NCBI RefSeq assembly: GCF_012932445.1
Contig: NZ_JAAIIJ010000004.1
Location: 1 to 64,000 of the forward strand
Source: Bifidobacterium panos
GTDB lineage: Bacteria > Actinomycetota > Actinomycetes > Actinomycetales > Bifidobacteriaceae
Reading direction: 5' to 3'
Length of the DNA stretch: 64,000 nucleotides
This document shows positions 7,165 through 16,005 of this stretch, in pieces (the stretch's first letter is position 1; each line of letters opens with the position of its first letter). Below the pieces are notes generated by a model, which worked only from the letters and a program-made list of their open reading frames with translations, did not search any database and had not been told where the DNA came from. The translations under genes and the position numbers were made by a program.

Positions 7165-9087
7165 TCAGAAGGTCTGAGATGGCAATCGCAGCTGATTCGG
7201 ATTCAGCGTGCGTCGTCGTGCAGTCAGGGCAACACAGGCAAGGAATCCGACGACCCACCATGTCAATAGGGTCAGCAGTGGCTGCGTGATGCTGCCACTT
7301 CCGGTTATGGCCGTTCGTAGCATCATGTTGGCGGCGTGTGTGGGCAGCATGGACGCCAAGGAGGCCAATGGTGCGGGGATAGTGGAGACGATACCCGTAA
7401 GCAGTGTCAGTGCCATCAGCATCATGGACAGCAATCGCCCGAGGCTGCCGAAACTGCCGATCAGCGCCTGGTTGATGGCATTGAATGCCATTGCGCACAC
7501 CAGTGCCATGATCATCAGAAAAGCGCCATGCTGGATGTCGAGCCTCAAGCCTGCCCACGCAATGGCGCTTGCAAGCAAAGCGCCGATTGACGCTGCGGCC
7601 GTTCCAGGGAACATGCCTGTAGCCACTAGTTTCCATGTGGATTCCCTCGAAGTGAGTATGTCGGCGGAGATTGGGCGGGCAATCACATACACCGCAAGCG
7701 ACAGGCCCCATAGGGCCAGTGCCAGCAGCAGGGTGGCGGCCAGCAATCCGGAAGGGATGCTGGAGATGATGGACCGGGTGGGTTGGGCGATAGTGGAGGC
7801 CAGCCGCTCGCGCGCCTCTTTGCTGAAGGTAGGCACCTGCTTCACTCCGTTAGTAAGACCTGAAGACAAGGTATCCGCGCCTTCCTGCAGTTTCTTTGTA
7901 CCGTCGGAAAGCTGTGCTGCGCCATCGTTGATAGCGGTGGCTCCATCGGACAGCTGGACGATGCCTTGATTGAGTTGGCTTGCGCCATCGGCCACGGATT
8001 TCGCGCCGTCGGCCACTTGGCGTGAACCTTGCGCGAGTTGGTTGATGGAGCTTTGCGCATGCTGGATCTGTGCGATGGCTTGAGCTTTAGCCGCATCGAT
8101 CCGTTCGGCTGGCTCCGTGGCCTGACTGAGGGCTTGGTCAAGTTTGTCGCAGTAGGCTTGCGGCGTGTTGTTGGCGGCGCATTGCCCGACCAATTCTTGC
8201 ATCTGCTGGAGCGCTGCTACGGCCGAAGGGGCTTGTTCGAGCAGAGAGGATGCTTGCTGGGCTATCGGGGAGACGGTGCTTGCCAGCTGTTCGTTGCCTT
8301 GCGCCACTTGTTCCGCGCCCTGGGCGACCTGTTGTGCTCCCGATTCCAGTTGCGAACCGCCTTGCTTGAGCGTTGTCGTGCCATCAACCAATTGCTTGGT
8401 GGCATCATGCAACTGGTTCGCACCGTCATGCAACGTGTTGATACCGCTGCCGAGCTGGTTCGCGCCATCGGCGGCTGTTGACAGGGATTCGTGCATGGTG
8501 TTGGACCCATCGTAGACGCTGCCAAGATAGGTGCGAATAATCAGTTGATCCAGATTGTTTTTCGCGCGTTCGGCGGCCGCGCGCGCGAATTGCGGGTCGT
8601 TGACGCCGGTGGTGTTGAAGGTTTCCATATGCACCAAACCGTTGGAAACACTGCTGGTGTCTCCGGTGAGACTGGCCTGCATGGTGTCGACGATACGTTT
8701 GGAGAAATCATTCGGTATGGTCACCGTAATGGCATAGCTGCCGTTGTCTAAACCGTTTCGGGCATCATCGGCGTCGGTGAGTGTCCAGTCGTAGTCGGAG
8801 TCGTTGTTGTGAAGCAGTTCGGACGCAAGCTGCCTGCCAAGCGGCAGCGTTTGCCCGTTGAGTTCAACCGGTTCGTCATTGTTGACCACGGCCGCTTTGG
8901 CAGTAGCCGGATGATTGCTGGTGCCGTGGAAAGCGAAAAGCCCGAGCGAAAGCATGAACACGGGTATCAGGATGATTGCTGCCCAGAGTCGCCAGGTGAT
9001 GGTGCGGGGCGTCCAGGTGCGTGCCGTCGGTGTGATGGAGTCTCGCAGGCGCTGTGTGAAGAAAAGCATGGGTGTCCTTGTGCTCAT
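7165..9087 (-). CDS. YhgE/Pip-family membrane protein
   Basis: The 640-residue protein has one N-terminal membrane segment (about residues 31-54), a long extracytoplasmic region and about five C-terminal membrane segments (from about 440), the layout of YhgE/Pip (phage infection protein) and ABC-2-type exporters. The extracytoplasmic part (about 205-430) is dominated by a repeating pattern of hydrophobic residues with DGA, QLxxG and similar steps (for example QLVDGTTTLKQGG), which forms a long coiled or beta-helical rod in the family. Its ATG overlaps the MMPL stop by four bases, so both are translated together and likely act as one export system. Confidence 0.85.
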   Translation of the reverse strand: MSTRTPMLFFTQRLRDSITPTARTWTPRTITWRLWAAIILIPVFMLSLGLFAFHGTSNHPATAKAAVVNNDEPVELNGQTLPLGRQLASELLHNNDSDYDWTLTDADDARNGLDNGSYAITVTIPNDFSKRIVDTMQASLTGDTSSVSNGLVHMETFNTTGVNDPQFARAAAERAKNNLDQLIIRTYLGSVYDGSNTMHESLSTAADGANQLGSGINTLHDGANQLHDATKQLVDGTTTLKQGGSQLESGAQQVAQGAEQVAQGNEQLASTVSPIAQQASSLLEQAPSAVAALQQMQELVGQCAANNTPQAYCDKLDQALSQATEPAERIDAAKAQAIAQIQHAQSSINQLAQGSRQVADGAKSVADGASQLNQGIVQLSDGATAINDGAAQLSDGTKKLQEGADTLSSGLTNGVKQVPTFSKEARERLASTIAQPTRSIISSIPSGLLAATLLLALALWGLSLAVYVIARPISADILTSRESTWKLVATGMFPGTAAASIGALLASAIAWAGLRLDIQHGAFLMIMALVCAMAFNAINQALIGSFGSLGRLLSMMLMALTLLTGIVSTIPAPLASLASMLPTHAANMMLRTAITGSGSITQPLLTLLTWWVVGFLACVALTARRRTLNPNQLRLPSQTF

Positions 9088-11894
9088 TGTTCGACGTGTG
9101 TGGAGGTGGTGATGGGTGAGTTGATGAACCGGGCGAAGCGCGTGATGTGGCTTTCCGGACGGTCAAATTGGTCGGTTCGCTCGCTGTCTCGGGTTCTAGA
9201 GGAAAGGCGCAATATTGTTAGCGGCATGCCATGCAGGATGTCGCCCAGCGTAGAAAGATTCCGGCAAGAGAGCACGTAGGTGGTCTCGCCACGCTTGCTG
9301 ATTGCGTCGCGCAGCTGGGCCCGGGCGTCGGGCTGCAGCACCATATCGGCATCGTTCAACATGATCAACCGTGTGCCATCATTCGTGGCCTGTCGCATAT
9401 CCTCCAATGGATCCGCCGCATTGGCACAGCTGATGAGTGCTACGTTGGAACGTATCTCGCGCATGTGCTGAGGCAAGGTGCATCCTATGACCTTCAGGTC
9501 GCCTCGGAACGTGGTGACCCTGCCCGCGAGAGTGTAAAGCAGTGCGGACTTGCCTGAAACGCCGGAATCCTCGACCACCAGCACTTCGCCGGGTTTGATA
9601 TGCAAGTCGATGTGCTCATACAGAGCGTTTCCGTTCATATCATCCAGCGTGAGATCATGTGCGCTGAGCACCTCGGTACTGTCGGGAGTAGGCCAGTCAC
9701 GCAGACGAAGCTCACGCTCCAATCCGTCGCCTTCCGCATCGAACACCGGTAGACGGCGGTCTACCCAAGCGGGCAGATGCCAGGCACGTTTGCCCAACAG
9801 AGCCAATACTGCGGGCACCAAGGTCAGACGGACAACGAACGCATCGACGAACACACCCACCGCAAGTGAAAAGGCGATAGGCTTGATGGTGGCGGACCCC
9901 TCGGGGATGAACGCCGCAAACACCGACAGCATGATGGTTGCCGCGGCCACGACCACGGTGCTTGCCGAAGCAAATCCTTCCTCGACGGCCGCCTTCGCAT
10001 CACCATGATGGGCATAATGCTCTCGGATACGGGAGACGAGGAACACCTCATAATCCATGGCCAGGCCGAACAACACGCCCATAAGGATGATCGGCAGGAA
10101 GCTGATCACCGGTCCCACCCGCTGCACACGGATCAATTCCGCTCCATGGCCAAGTTGGAACACCCAGGTGGTGACACCGAAAGCGGCAAGCACGCTAAGC
10201 AGATAGCCTGCGGTCGCTTTCAGCGGCACCCATATCGAGCGGAACACCATAGCCAGCAATATCAGCGACAAGCCAACCACCAGCAGGCCGAATGGCAATA
10301 GAGCTGCCCCTAGTTTCGATGACACATCAATAGCAACGGCGGTGATGCCGGTCACCGCGGTTTCAGTGTCGTATGTGTCCAAGAAATACTGATATTTACC
10401 GCGTAACTCGCGCACAAGCTGTTCGGTTGCGGCGTCGGAGGGACCGGTTTCGGGAACGATCTGGATGATGCCGGTGTCGCCCTTCGGATTGGGAGTGGCC
10501 AACGGCACCGCTTTGACTCCGGGCAAGCGCCGAATATCGTCGGCGATGCGGTTGACCAAGCCGATTGGATCTGTGGATTGGATGATATCGGCCGTGAGAA
10601 TCAACGGTCCGTTGAATCCCGGACCGAAATGCTCGGCCACGGCATCGTAGGCATCGCGTGCGGGAGTGCCGACCTCTTCCACGGAATTGTCAGGCAACGC
10701 CAAACGCAGGTTCGCTGCAGGCAGAGCCAGAGCACTCAAGGCCACGGTGATGACGACGACCACAGCCAGTGGCTTGGCGGTCACCAACCGTACCCACGTG
10801 CGCGCAATGCGATGGTCGTGGCTCTTACGATTCGTGAGGCTACGGCGGCTAGTCTTGACATTGGCACGCTTCCGTGGAATCAGGCGCTTGCCAGCGAAAC
10901 CAAGTAGCGCAGGCACCAAGGTTTCGGCCACGGTCACTGCCACCAGCACGCCGAACGCGGCCGCGACACCCATGGTGGTCAGGAACGGTATCCCCGCCAC
11001 GAACAAACCCAGCAGCGCGATAATCACCGTCAAACCGGCGAAAATCACCGCCGAACCTGCCGTGGCTACGGAACGGGCAATGGACTCCTCCACCTCCAGT
11101 CCATCGGAGAGCTGGTCACGGTGACGGGATATCAGGAACAAGGCGTAATCGATGCCTACGGCAAGGCCAATCATCACCGCCAGCATCGGTGCCGTGGACG
11201 AGATGGTGAACCACGAGGTCATTGTGTAGATGGTCGCGACGCCCACACCCACACCGACCACAGCAGTGAACAACGGCAATACCGCGGCGACCAGCGAGCC
11301 GAACATCATCAACAGCACGATAAGCGCGAACGCCAAACCCAACGCTTCAGTCGGTGACAACGACGGAATGGCATTGCTGTACGCGGCCCCGCCGCAATAC
11401 GTGACCGCCCCATCCATAAGCGCATCCTGCAACGCTTTGGCATCACTGGCAATCTTCGACTTCACCTGCGAATCAAGCTCGTTGAACGGCACCTCGAACT
11501 GAATGGCGATGATCGCTGCACGTCCGTCCTCGGATACAGCGTCCTGCACCGTCTCCGAAAACGGATCGGCGGCAAGCGCCACCTGCCGATAACCGCCTAT
11601 CCTCTTCGCCACAACGCCTATGGCATTGCGCGACTCAGTGGTGTCAATGCGTTGGCTTTCCGGCGCTACCGCTACGATTTGCGCCGAAGTGCCGGAAACT
11701 TCGGGAAACACATGGCCCAAGTGATCCAGCGCGTCCTGGGATTGCGAACCCGGTATGGAGAACTCGTCGTTGGTGCCATGCGCCAGCGTCGCCATACCGG
11801 CAACGGCCAACACCAACGCCAGTAGCCACGCCATCAATACGCGGCCACGTCGGCGCACCATTAATTGCCCAAGTTTGTACAGCGAAAACGACAT
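9084..11894 (-). CDS. MMPL/RND-type exporter with a degenerate ABC-ATPase-like tail
   Basis: About 936 residues from the ATG at 11894; a TTG 7 codons earlier lacks a ribosome binding site. Residues 1 to about 740 are a standard two-half MMPL transporter: membrane segment at 20-40, a periplasmic-type loop (FSIPGSQSQDAL), five segments, then the second half. The C-terminal 190 residues look like an ABC nucleotide-binding domain: ALYEHIDLHIKPGEVLVVED, then SGVSGKSALL in place of the P-loop and LIMLNDADMVLQPDARAQL in place of Walker B. The first P-loop Gly is replaced by Asp, and the LSGGQ signature is absent, so ATP hydrolysis is doubtful. It precedes and overlaps the YhgE/Pip gene. Confidence 0.85.
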   Translation of the reverse strand: MSFSLYKLGQLMVRRRGRVLMAWLLALVLAVAGMATLAHGTNDEFSIPGSQSQDALDHLGHVFPEVSGTSAQIVAVAPESQRIDTTESRNAIGVVAKRIGGYRQVALAADPFSETVQDAVSEDGRAAIIAIQFEVPFNELDSQVKSKIASDAKALQDALMDGAVTYCGGAAYSNAIPSLSPTEALGLAFALIVLLMMFGSLVAAVLPLFTAVVGVGVGVATIYTMTSWFTISSTAPMLAVMIGLAVGIDYALFLISRHRDQLSDGLEVEESIARSVATAGSAVIFAGLTVIIALLGLFVAGIPFLTTMGVAAAFGVLVAVTVAETLVPALLGFAGKRLIPRKRANVKTSRRSLTNRKSHDHRIARTWVRLVTAKPLAVVVVITVALSALALPAANLRLALPDNSVEEVGTPARDAYDAVAEHFGPGFNGPLILTADIIQSTDPIGLVNRIADDIRRLPGVKAVPLATPNPKGDTGIIQIVPETGPSDAATEQLVRELRGKYQYFLDTYDTETAVTGITAVAIDVSSKLGAALLPFGLLVVGLSLILLAMVFRSIWVPLKATAGYLLSVLAAFGVTTWVFQLGHGAELIRVQRVGPVISFLPIILMGVLFGLAMDYEVFLVSRIREHYAHHGDAKAAVEEGFASASTVVVAAATIMLSVFAAFIPEGSATIKPIAFSLAVGVFVDAFVVRLTLVPAVLALLGKRAWHLPAWVDRRLPVFDAEGDGLERELRLRDWPTPDSTEVLSAHDLTLDDMNGNALYEHIDLHIKPGEVLVVEDSGVSGKSALLYTLAGRVTTFRGDLKVIGCTLPQHMREIRSNVALISCANAADPLEDMRQATNDGTRLIMLNDADMVLQPDARAQLRDAISKRGETTYVLSCRNLSTLGDILHGMPLTILRLSSRTRDSERTDQFDRPESHITRFARFINSPITTSTHVEQ

Positions 11895-12024
11895 GGTTTG
11901 GTGTTGCCCTCTCAAGTAGTGCAGAATCTACGGTTCCGAAGTGTTGAACGGTCTGGGTTTGGCGAATGATTGACGGTTATGAACAGGCTGATTTGAGTAG
12001 TATTGCCGACTGATCACGGTTGAT

Positions 12025-13305
12025 TCAGTTGCGGTTCTTGCGGCGGCGTGGCGAGAGCGCGGCGGGCCCGTGTTGTTTGAGTGCGAACAGGAGCGCGCGC
12101 ATGCCGCCGATATTCGGATCCGGGTTCTTGCCGGTGCCGATGCGGTTCATCTGCAGCTCGAACCAGCTGATGACCAGCACGCCGTTGAACGCCTTGTCGA
12201 GCGACTTGACGCCGGTGGTGATCCACGGCAGCTTGAAACGGTTGGTCGGCTCGATGTCGCCGTCGAGGATGTGCTGGGGCATGTCGGGCTGCAGGACCAG
12301 TGGCCGGGCGATGCCGATCATGTCGGTGATGCCCTGTTCGAGCGCGTCCTCCATATCTGCGGGCGTGCGGAAACCGCCGGTCAGGCACACGACGGTGCCG
12401 TGCAGATCGAGTTGCTTGACGCGGGTGGCGAAGTCGGAGAAGTACACGCCTCGGGCGCTGTCCTCCTTGTCACCGGTATTGGTGGAGAAGGTCGGTTTCT
12501 CCAGCGTGCCGCCGGAGATCTCGACCAGGTCGACACCGAGATCAGCGAGACGCTGGATGACGGTCAGGGATTCGTCCTCGGAGAAGCCTCCTTCTTGTCC
12601 ATCCGACGAGTTGAGTTTGACCGCCACGGGGAAATCGCTTCCGACCGCTTCGCGCACGGCTTGGTAGGTTTCGACGAGGAACCGCATGCGGTTGTCGAGG
12701 CTGCCGCCGTACTCGTCGGTGCGCTGGTTGTCGAGCGGGGAAAGGAACTGGTTGATCAGGTAGCCGTGCGCGCCATGCAGCTGCACGCCGGTAAACCCGG
12801 CCTGCTTGGCCAATCGTGCGGCGGTGGCAAAGCGCTGCTGGATGTCGTGGATCTGCGCGCGGTCGAGTTCTCGTGGTTCGGCGAAGAACTTGCCGTATTC
12901 ACCTTCCAACTTGCCCGCGCTGGGAGCCCATGGATGCGGGTTGATGGTGGCTGGGGACTGACGGCCGGGATGGTTGAGCTGCATCCAGCACTGCATGCCG
13001 TTCACCGTGCCTGCTTCGGCCCACGAGCGAAATGGGGCAAGGTTGCTATCGTCTTCCAATGCCACGTTGCCGGGTTCTCCCAACTGGGTGTGGTCGACCA
13101 TCACGTTGCCGGTCATCAGCACGCCCGCGCCGCCCTCGGCCCACTGCCGGTACAAAGCGGCGAAACGCTCGGTCGGCGCGTGATCGCGGTCCGCCATGGC
13201 CTCGTGCATGGCGGACTTGAAGAAACGGTTCTTGATGTGAACGCCGCAACGCAGTTCGATCGGCTGTGCGAGATGGGTGGGGCGGGTGGTGTTCTGCTTG
13301 TCCAT
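12025..13305 (-). CDS. Old Yellow Enzyme-family NADH:flavin oxidoreductase
   Basis: A 426-residue TIM-barrel flavoprotein of the OYE family, which reduces activated C=C bonds using FMN and NAD(P)H. Diagnostic stretches are visible: KNRFFKSAMHEAMAD near the N-terminus, WMQLNHPGRQSP, GFTGVQLHGAHGYLINQFLSP, then RTDEYGGSLDNRMRFL, the last two containing the substrate-binding His and the barrel signature. The usual second active-site Asn is part of the HGAHGYL region. ATG at 13305 has AAAGGA 8 bases upstream. It leads the export operon with a gap of 130 bp to the MMPL gene and is divergent from the SDR gene, suggesting joint control by the TetR protein. Confidence 0.92.
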   Translation of the reverse strand: MDKQNTTRPTHLAQPIELRCGVHIKNRFFKSAMHEAMADRDHAPTERFAALYRQWAEGGAGVLMTGNVMVDHTQLGEPGNVALEDDSNLAPFRSWAEAGTVNGMQCWMQLNHPGRQSPATINPHPWAPSAGKLEGEYGKFFAEPRELDRAQIHDIQQRFATAARLAKQAGFTGVQLHGAHGYLINQFLSPLDNQRTDEYGGSLDNRMRFLVETYQAVREAVGSDFPVAVKLNSSDGQEGGFSEDESLTVIQRLADLGVDLVEISGGTLEKPTFSTNTGDKEDSARGVYFSDFATRVKQLDLHGTVVCLTGGFRTPADMEDALEQGITDMIGIARPLVLQPDMPQHILDGDIEPTNRFKLPWITTGVKSLDKAFNGVLVISWFELQMNRIGTGKNPDPNIGGMRALLFALKQHGPAALSPRRRKNRN

Positions 13306-13346
13306 GACGGTTCCTTTACGCTGATGCTGCATAGTGTGATATCAGC

Positions 13347-13358
13347 GCGCATATGCGC
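13347..13358. promoter_or_regulatory. Palindrome GCGCATATGCGC upstream of the OYE gene
   Basis: A perfect 12-bp palindrome lies 42 bases upstream of the OYE start codon, inside the divergent control region. It could be an operator or simply part of the promoter. There is no independent support. Confidence 0.3.
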
Positions 13359-13463
13359 TGCTTGCTCAAGGCTAAGCATGGACATCAGCCCATGACTGAG
13401 ACGGTTTGCTGAAAATGTCCACCGATATGCAGGCGGCGATTTGTGTGTGATTTCGAGCTGCGA

Positions 13464-13500
13464 GTGTCCGTTATCGTGGACACCGATGGACAGCTGTCCA
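13464..13500. promoter_or_regulatory. Candidate TetR operator between the OYE and SDR genes
   Basis: Two nested inverted repeats share GGACA half-sites: GTGTCC (13464-13469) with GGACAC (13478-13483) around an 8-base spacer, and the perfect 14-bp palindrome TGGACAGCTGTCCA (13487-13500). They lie between two divergent units and next to a TetR gene. This is the expected layout for TetR binding. The SDR start is 84 bases downstream. Confidence 0.6.
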
Positions 13501-13583
13501 CGCAGTGCCGGTGCTTGTCGAATAAGGCGGCGTTTTGTCGCGGACAGAGCATTCGGTGGTTTTGAAACAAGAAGGAGCATGCG

Positions 13584-14351
13584 ATGACTGTGGCGGTAAT
13601 CAGCGGCACGACGTCCGGGTTGGGGCGTGAGTTCGTGGATGCGGTGATGGGGGAATGCCCCGAGATTGACGAGATCTGGATGATCGCCAGACGGCAAGAC
13701 CGGCTGGAGTCCATCGCCGCCGAATACCCGCGCATGCGGTTCGTATGCCTGCCGTTCGACCTGAGCCAGGACGACGGTTACGCAGGACTGGAGAAGGAGT
13801 TGGAGGCGCGCAAGCCGGACATCGGTGTGGTGGTCGCCAATGCGGGCGTCGCCAGCGCCGGATTGGTGGAGGAGTCCGAGCCGGACGCATTGGAGCGTAT
13901 GATCCGCCTCAATGCCATTGGATCGACGATGCTGATCCGCCTGTGCCTGCCGTACATGCGTCGTGGCTCGTTCGTCATCCAGGTGTCGTCGGTGTCAGCG
14001 TTCGCGCCGAACCCGAACCTCACGGTGTATTCGGCCACCAAGGCGTATGCGTCGTTCTTCGCCGCTGGCCTGCGCGAGGAATTGAAGCCGCGCGGCATCA
14101 ACGTGCTGCGGCTGAACCCGGGCAATATGCGCACCGGCATGCAATCCGGCGTGGCCTCTCACCCGGACGCGGCCCATGGCAGCACCGCCGCCAAGCTGCC
14201 GTTCGTCGACATGGCCAGGTTCGCTCGCATCGCGTTGCGCAAAGCCCGCGCCGGCTGCGCCTCATACACCATGCATCCTGTGTACAAGGCGTACCGGGTG
14301 CTCGCCAAACTGGTGCCGATGCGACTGCTGACGCCATTCTCATGGGGCTGA
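13584..14351 (+). CDS. Short-chain dehydrogenase/reductase
   Basis: A classical SDR of 255 residues. The N-terminal nucleotide-binding motif is SGTTSGLGREF (TGxxxGxG type), VVVANAG corresponds to the NNAG motif, and the catalytic triad is Ser (VSSVSA) with Tyr and Lys in YSATKAY. The reaction is NAD(P)-dependent oxidation or reduction of an alcohol or carbonyl; the substrate cannot be read from the sequence. A strong GAAGGAG sits about 7 bases before the ATG. It is followed by the TetR gene, so the two form the plus-strand arm of a divergent unit with the OYE-MMPL-YhgE operon. Confidence 0.9.
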   Translation: MTVAVISGTTSGLGREFVDAVMGECPEIDEIWMIARRQDRLESIAAEYPRMRFVCLPFDLSQDDGYAGLEKELEARKPDIGVVVANAGVASAGLVEESEPDALERMIRLNAIGSTMLIRLCLPYMRRGSFVIQVSSVSAFAPNPNLTVYSATKAYASFFAAGLREELKPRGINVLRLNPGNMRTGMQSGVASHPDAAHGSTAAKLPFVDMARFARIALRKARAGCASYTMHPVYKAYRVLAKLVPMRLLTPFSWG

Positions 14352-14411
14352 CGGCAATCGGACTGTCGGAAAGAACTGTGAGACGACTAAGGGAACGGAT
14401 AGGCTGGAATC

Positions 14412-15014
14412 ATGAAGGCGGATGAACAACGTGCAGGCACTCGCGCGGGGCGGCGAATCCTCAACGGCATGGCGGACGCGCTGCTCGAACTGGTGGGCGA
14501 GCAGTCGTTCGAACAGGTCAGGGTGAACGCGATCTGCGAGCGAGCCGACTACCCGCGGGCAACGTTCTACAATTACTTCGCCGACAAATACGACCTGCTC
14601 AACCATTGCTGGGCGCGGTTCGCCGCCTCGATGGAACCCCGGGATTTCGAAGGGACCAGGGACGGGTTCCACACGCTGTTCGACAGGTTCGCGGATCTAT
14701 TCGATCGTAACGCCGAACTGATGAGGAAGATATTCGCGCACAACGGACTCGACGGGGCGTTGATGCGCAGCCTGACCGCGTATTTCATCGCTCGCATACG
14801 TGAATCATTCCGTGCCAACCACTGCTACCACCTCGAAGTGGCTGGAGGGTTGCCGCAGGACCTGCTGGCCGATTTCTGCGCGAACACGATGCTGCTGATC
14901 GTGCGCTGGACATTCCTGAGCGCCACCCCCATCAGCCGCGACCAAGCGCATGCCCTGATCGACCAGCTCATCATCAACACCGAAACCAGCGGAACTGCCA
15001 CAACGAAACAGTGA
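14412..15014 (+). CDS. TetR/AcrR-family transcriptional regulator
   Basis: The 200-residue protein has an N-terminal helix-turn-helix in the typical arrangement: ALLELVGEQSFEQVRVNAIC, then ERADYPRATFYNYFADKYDL with the conserved TFYNYF recognition-helix end. The C-terminal part is helical and would bind the effector. Its stop lies one base from the stop of the convergent DUF2442 gene. As the only regulator in the cargo block, it probably controls the divergent OYE-MMPL-YhgE operon and SDR gene through the GGACA repeats at 13464-13500. Confidence 0.9.
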   Translation: MKADEQRAGTRAGRRILNGMADALLELVGEQSFEQVRVNAICERADYPRATFYNYFADKYDLLNHCWARFAASMEPRDFEGTRDGFHTLFDRFADLFDRNAELMRKIFAHNGLDGALMRSLTAYFIARIRESFRANHCYHLEVAGGLPQDLLADFCANTMLLIVRWTFLSATPISRDQAHALIDQLIINTETSGTATTKQ

Positions 15015-15015
15015 A

Positions 15016-15435
15016 TCATGCTGCTGCAATCGGCAATGTCAGGCCTGTGATACAAGCGATTGCCGGGTCTTTGGAATGTTGTTGATCAGTGAACGAGTTC
15101 GCGTTGCATGGGCGTAGTTGTATGGGCGTATTGGCGGAGCTGGTGTCCGTGATGGTGTCGTAGGGGTAGGTCAGGTTGTAGAGGTTGTTGGTGTCGATGT
15201 CGATGCTGCTGTCCCATGTGAGGATGGCGTGGTCAATGGCGAAATCGTCGAAAACCGTTTGATCGCGCAGCGGTTCGTAGACGGGTTTTCCGAAGAGATT
15301 GGTGCCGTCGAAGACACGGGTCTCTCCGTTAGAGAAGGTGACGAGCATCATCCAGTCGTTGGTCGCTCGTGCGTTCACGACCTTGAGTTCGGGCGTTATC
15401 TCGCCTACGATCATGATTCCGTTGAGTTCATACAT
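15016..15435 (-). CDS. DUF2442 protein with an extended tail
   Basis: ATG at 15435 with AGGAAGGGG upstream. The first 90 or so residues are a DUF2442 domain: TPELKVVNARATNDWMMLVT, then NGETRVFDGTNLFGKPVYEP, and FDDFAIDHAILTWDSSIDI. Such proteins usually end here at about 80-95 residues and pair with small toxin-like or DUF4160 proteins. This one continues for about 45 low-complexity residues and ends immediately before the TetR stop. I infer that the original stop was lost by recombination. The neighbouring YafQ remnant supports an old toxin-antitoxin locus. Confidence 0.7.
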   Translation of the reverse strand: MYELNGIMIVGEITPELKVVNARATNDWMMLVTFSNGETRVFDGTNLFGKPVYEPLRDQTVFDDFAIDHAILTWDSSIDIDTNNLYNLTYPYDTITDTSSANTPIQLRPCNANSFTDQQHSKDPAIACITGLTLPIAAA

Positions 15436-15460
15436 GCCGGTCCCCTTCCTTGAGCTGGTT

Positions 15461-15720
15461 TCAGGACAGCGGATCCACGCGATTGAATGGCTTGCTGGGG
15501 AGTGTGGGCCTATATTGTCTTGCGAGGCGTGCTCCTGTAGTTCCTGATGTTTTTGCATCGACTGTTTTGAAGAGAGCGTCATGACTGCCGGTGCGCATGA
15601 GCACTAGTGCGACGGTGTCGTTGTCGCGAAAATACACGACGAGACGGTCTGCTCGGACATGGAATTCGCAGATCCCTGCCATTGTCCGGTGAGAGTGTGG
15701 TCACGGTATTCACGTCTCCG
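15461..15720 (-). pseudogene. YafQ/RelE-type toxin remnant, frameshifted and truncated
   Basis: Two frames together spell the C-terminal half of a YafQ-family mRNA interferase: EYRDHTLTGQWQG (about 15680-15715), then, after a change of frame near 15680, CEFHVRADRLVVYFRD and LVLMRTGSHDALF (to about 15568). These are the family's HPLxGxWxGxRExHI and LxRxGxHxxLF blocks. No N-terminal half is present, and the frame runs on into unrelated sequence. The toxin is inactive. It sits immediately upstream of the DUF2442 gene. Confidence 0.65.
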
Positions 15721-15829
15721 TCTGGAATACGACGCCGAAAACCGCGTCAACACCGGACGAGACAACAAGTGAAATCGCAGGCATTGATCGCGCTCACCTT
15801 CAATGACGAACAAACAACGGTTTCGCGCT

Positions 15830-15851
15830 CACTTACTTACGACAAACCTCG
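15830..15851. repeat. Right copy of the 22-bp direct repeat flanking the cargo
   Basis: Exact copy of 7055-7076 in the same orientation. It falls at the 5' edge of a truncated reading frame (15833-15964). Confidence 0.7.
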
Positions 15852-15964
15852 GTTGGCCCGAATACGTCGAAGCGGCGTATGGCGTGACGCAGTCGTGCAG
15901 GACGGGCGACGAGCGCTTGCAGATTCTGTTCGACCGATACGCGGAGATGGCCGAACAGGAATAG
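15833..15964 (+). pseudogene. C-terminal fragment of an unidentified protein
   Basis: From the 22-bp repeat onward one frame reads TTNLGWPEYVEAAYGVT, then DERLQILFDRYAEMAEQE and a stop at 15962-15964. The composition is that of a real protein end, and the frame has no start codon of its own before the repeat. It is probably the 3' end of a gene interrupted where the cargo block joins the mobilization module. I do not recognise the family. Confidence 0.4.
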
Positions 15965-16005
15965 GCAATCGCTTTCGGCTCTCACTCATTCAACCAGTCG
16001 GATAA

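Noticed and set aside
12070..13395. 441-residue plus-strand frame opposite the OYE gene
   Set aside because: Antisense to a gene with complete OYE motifs; Ala/Gly/Val/His-rich composition without domains.
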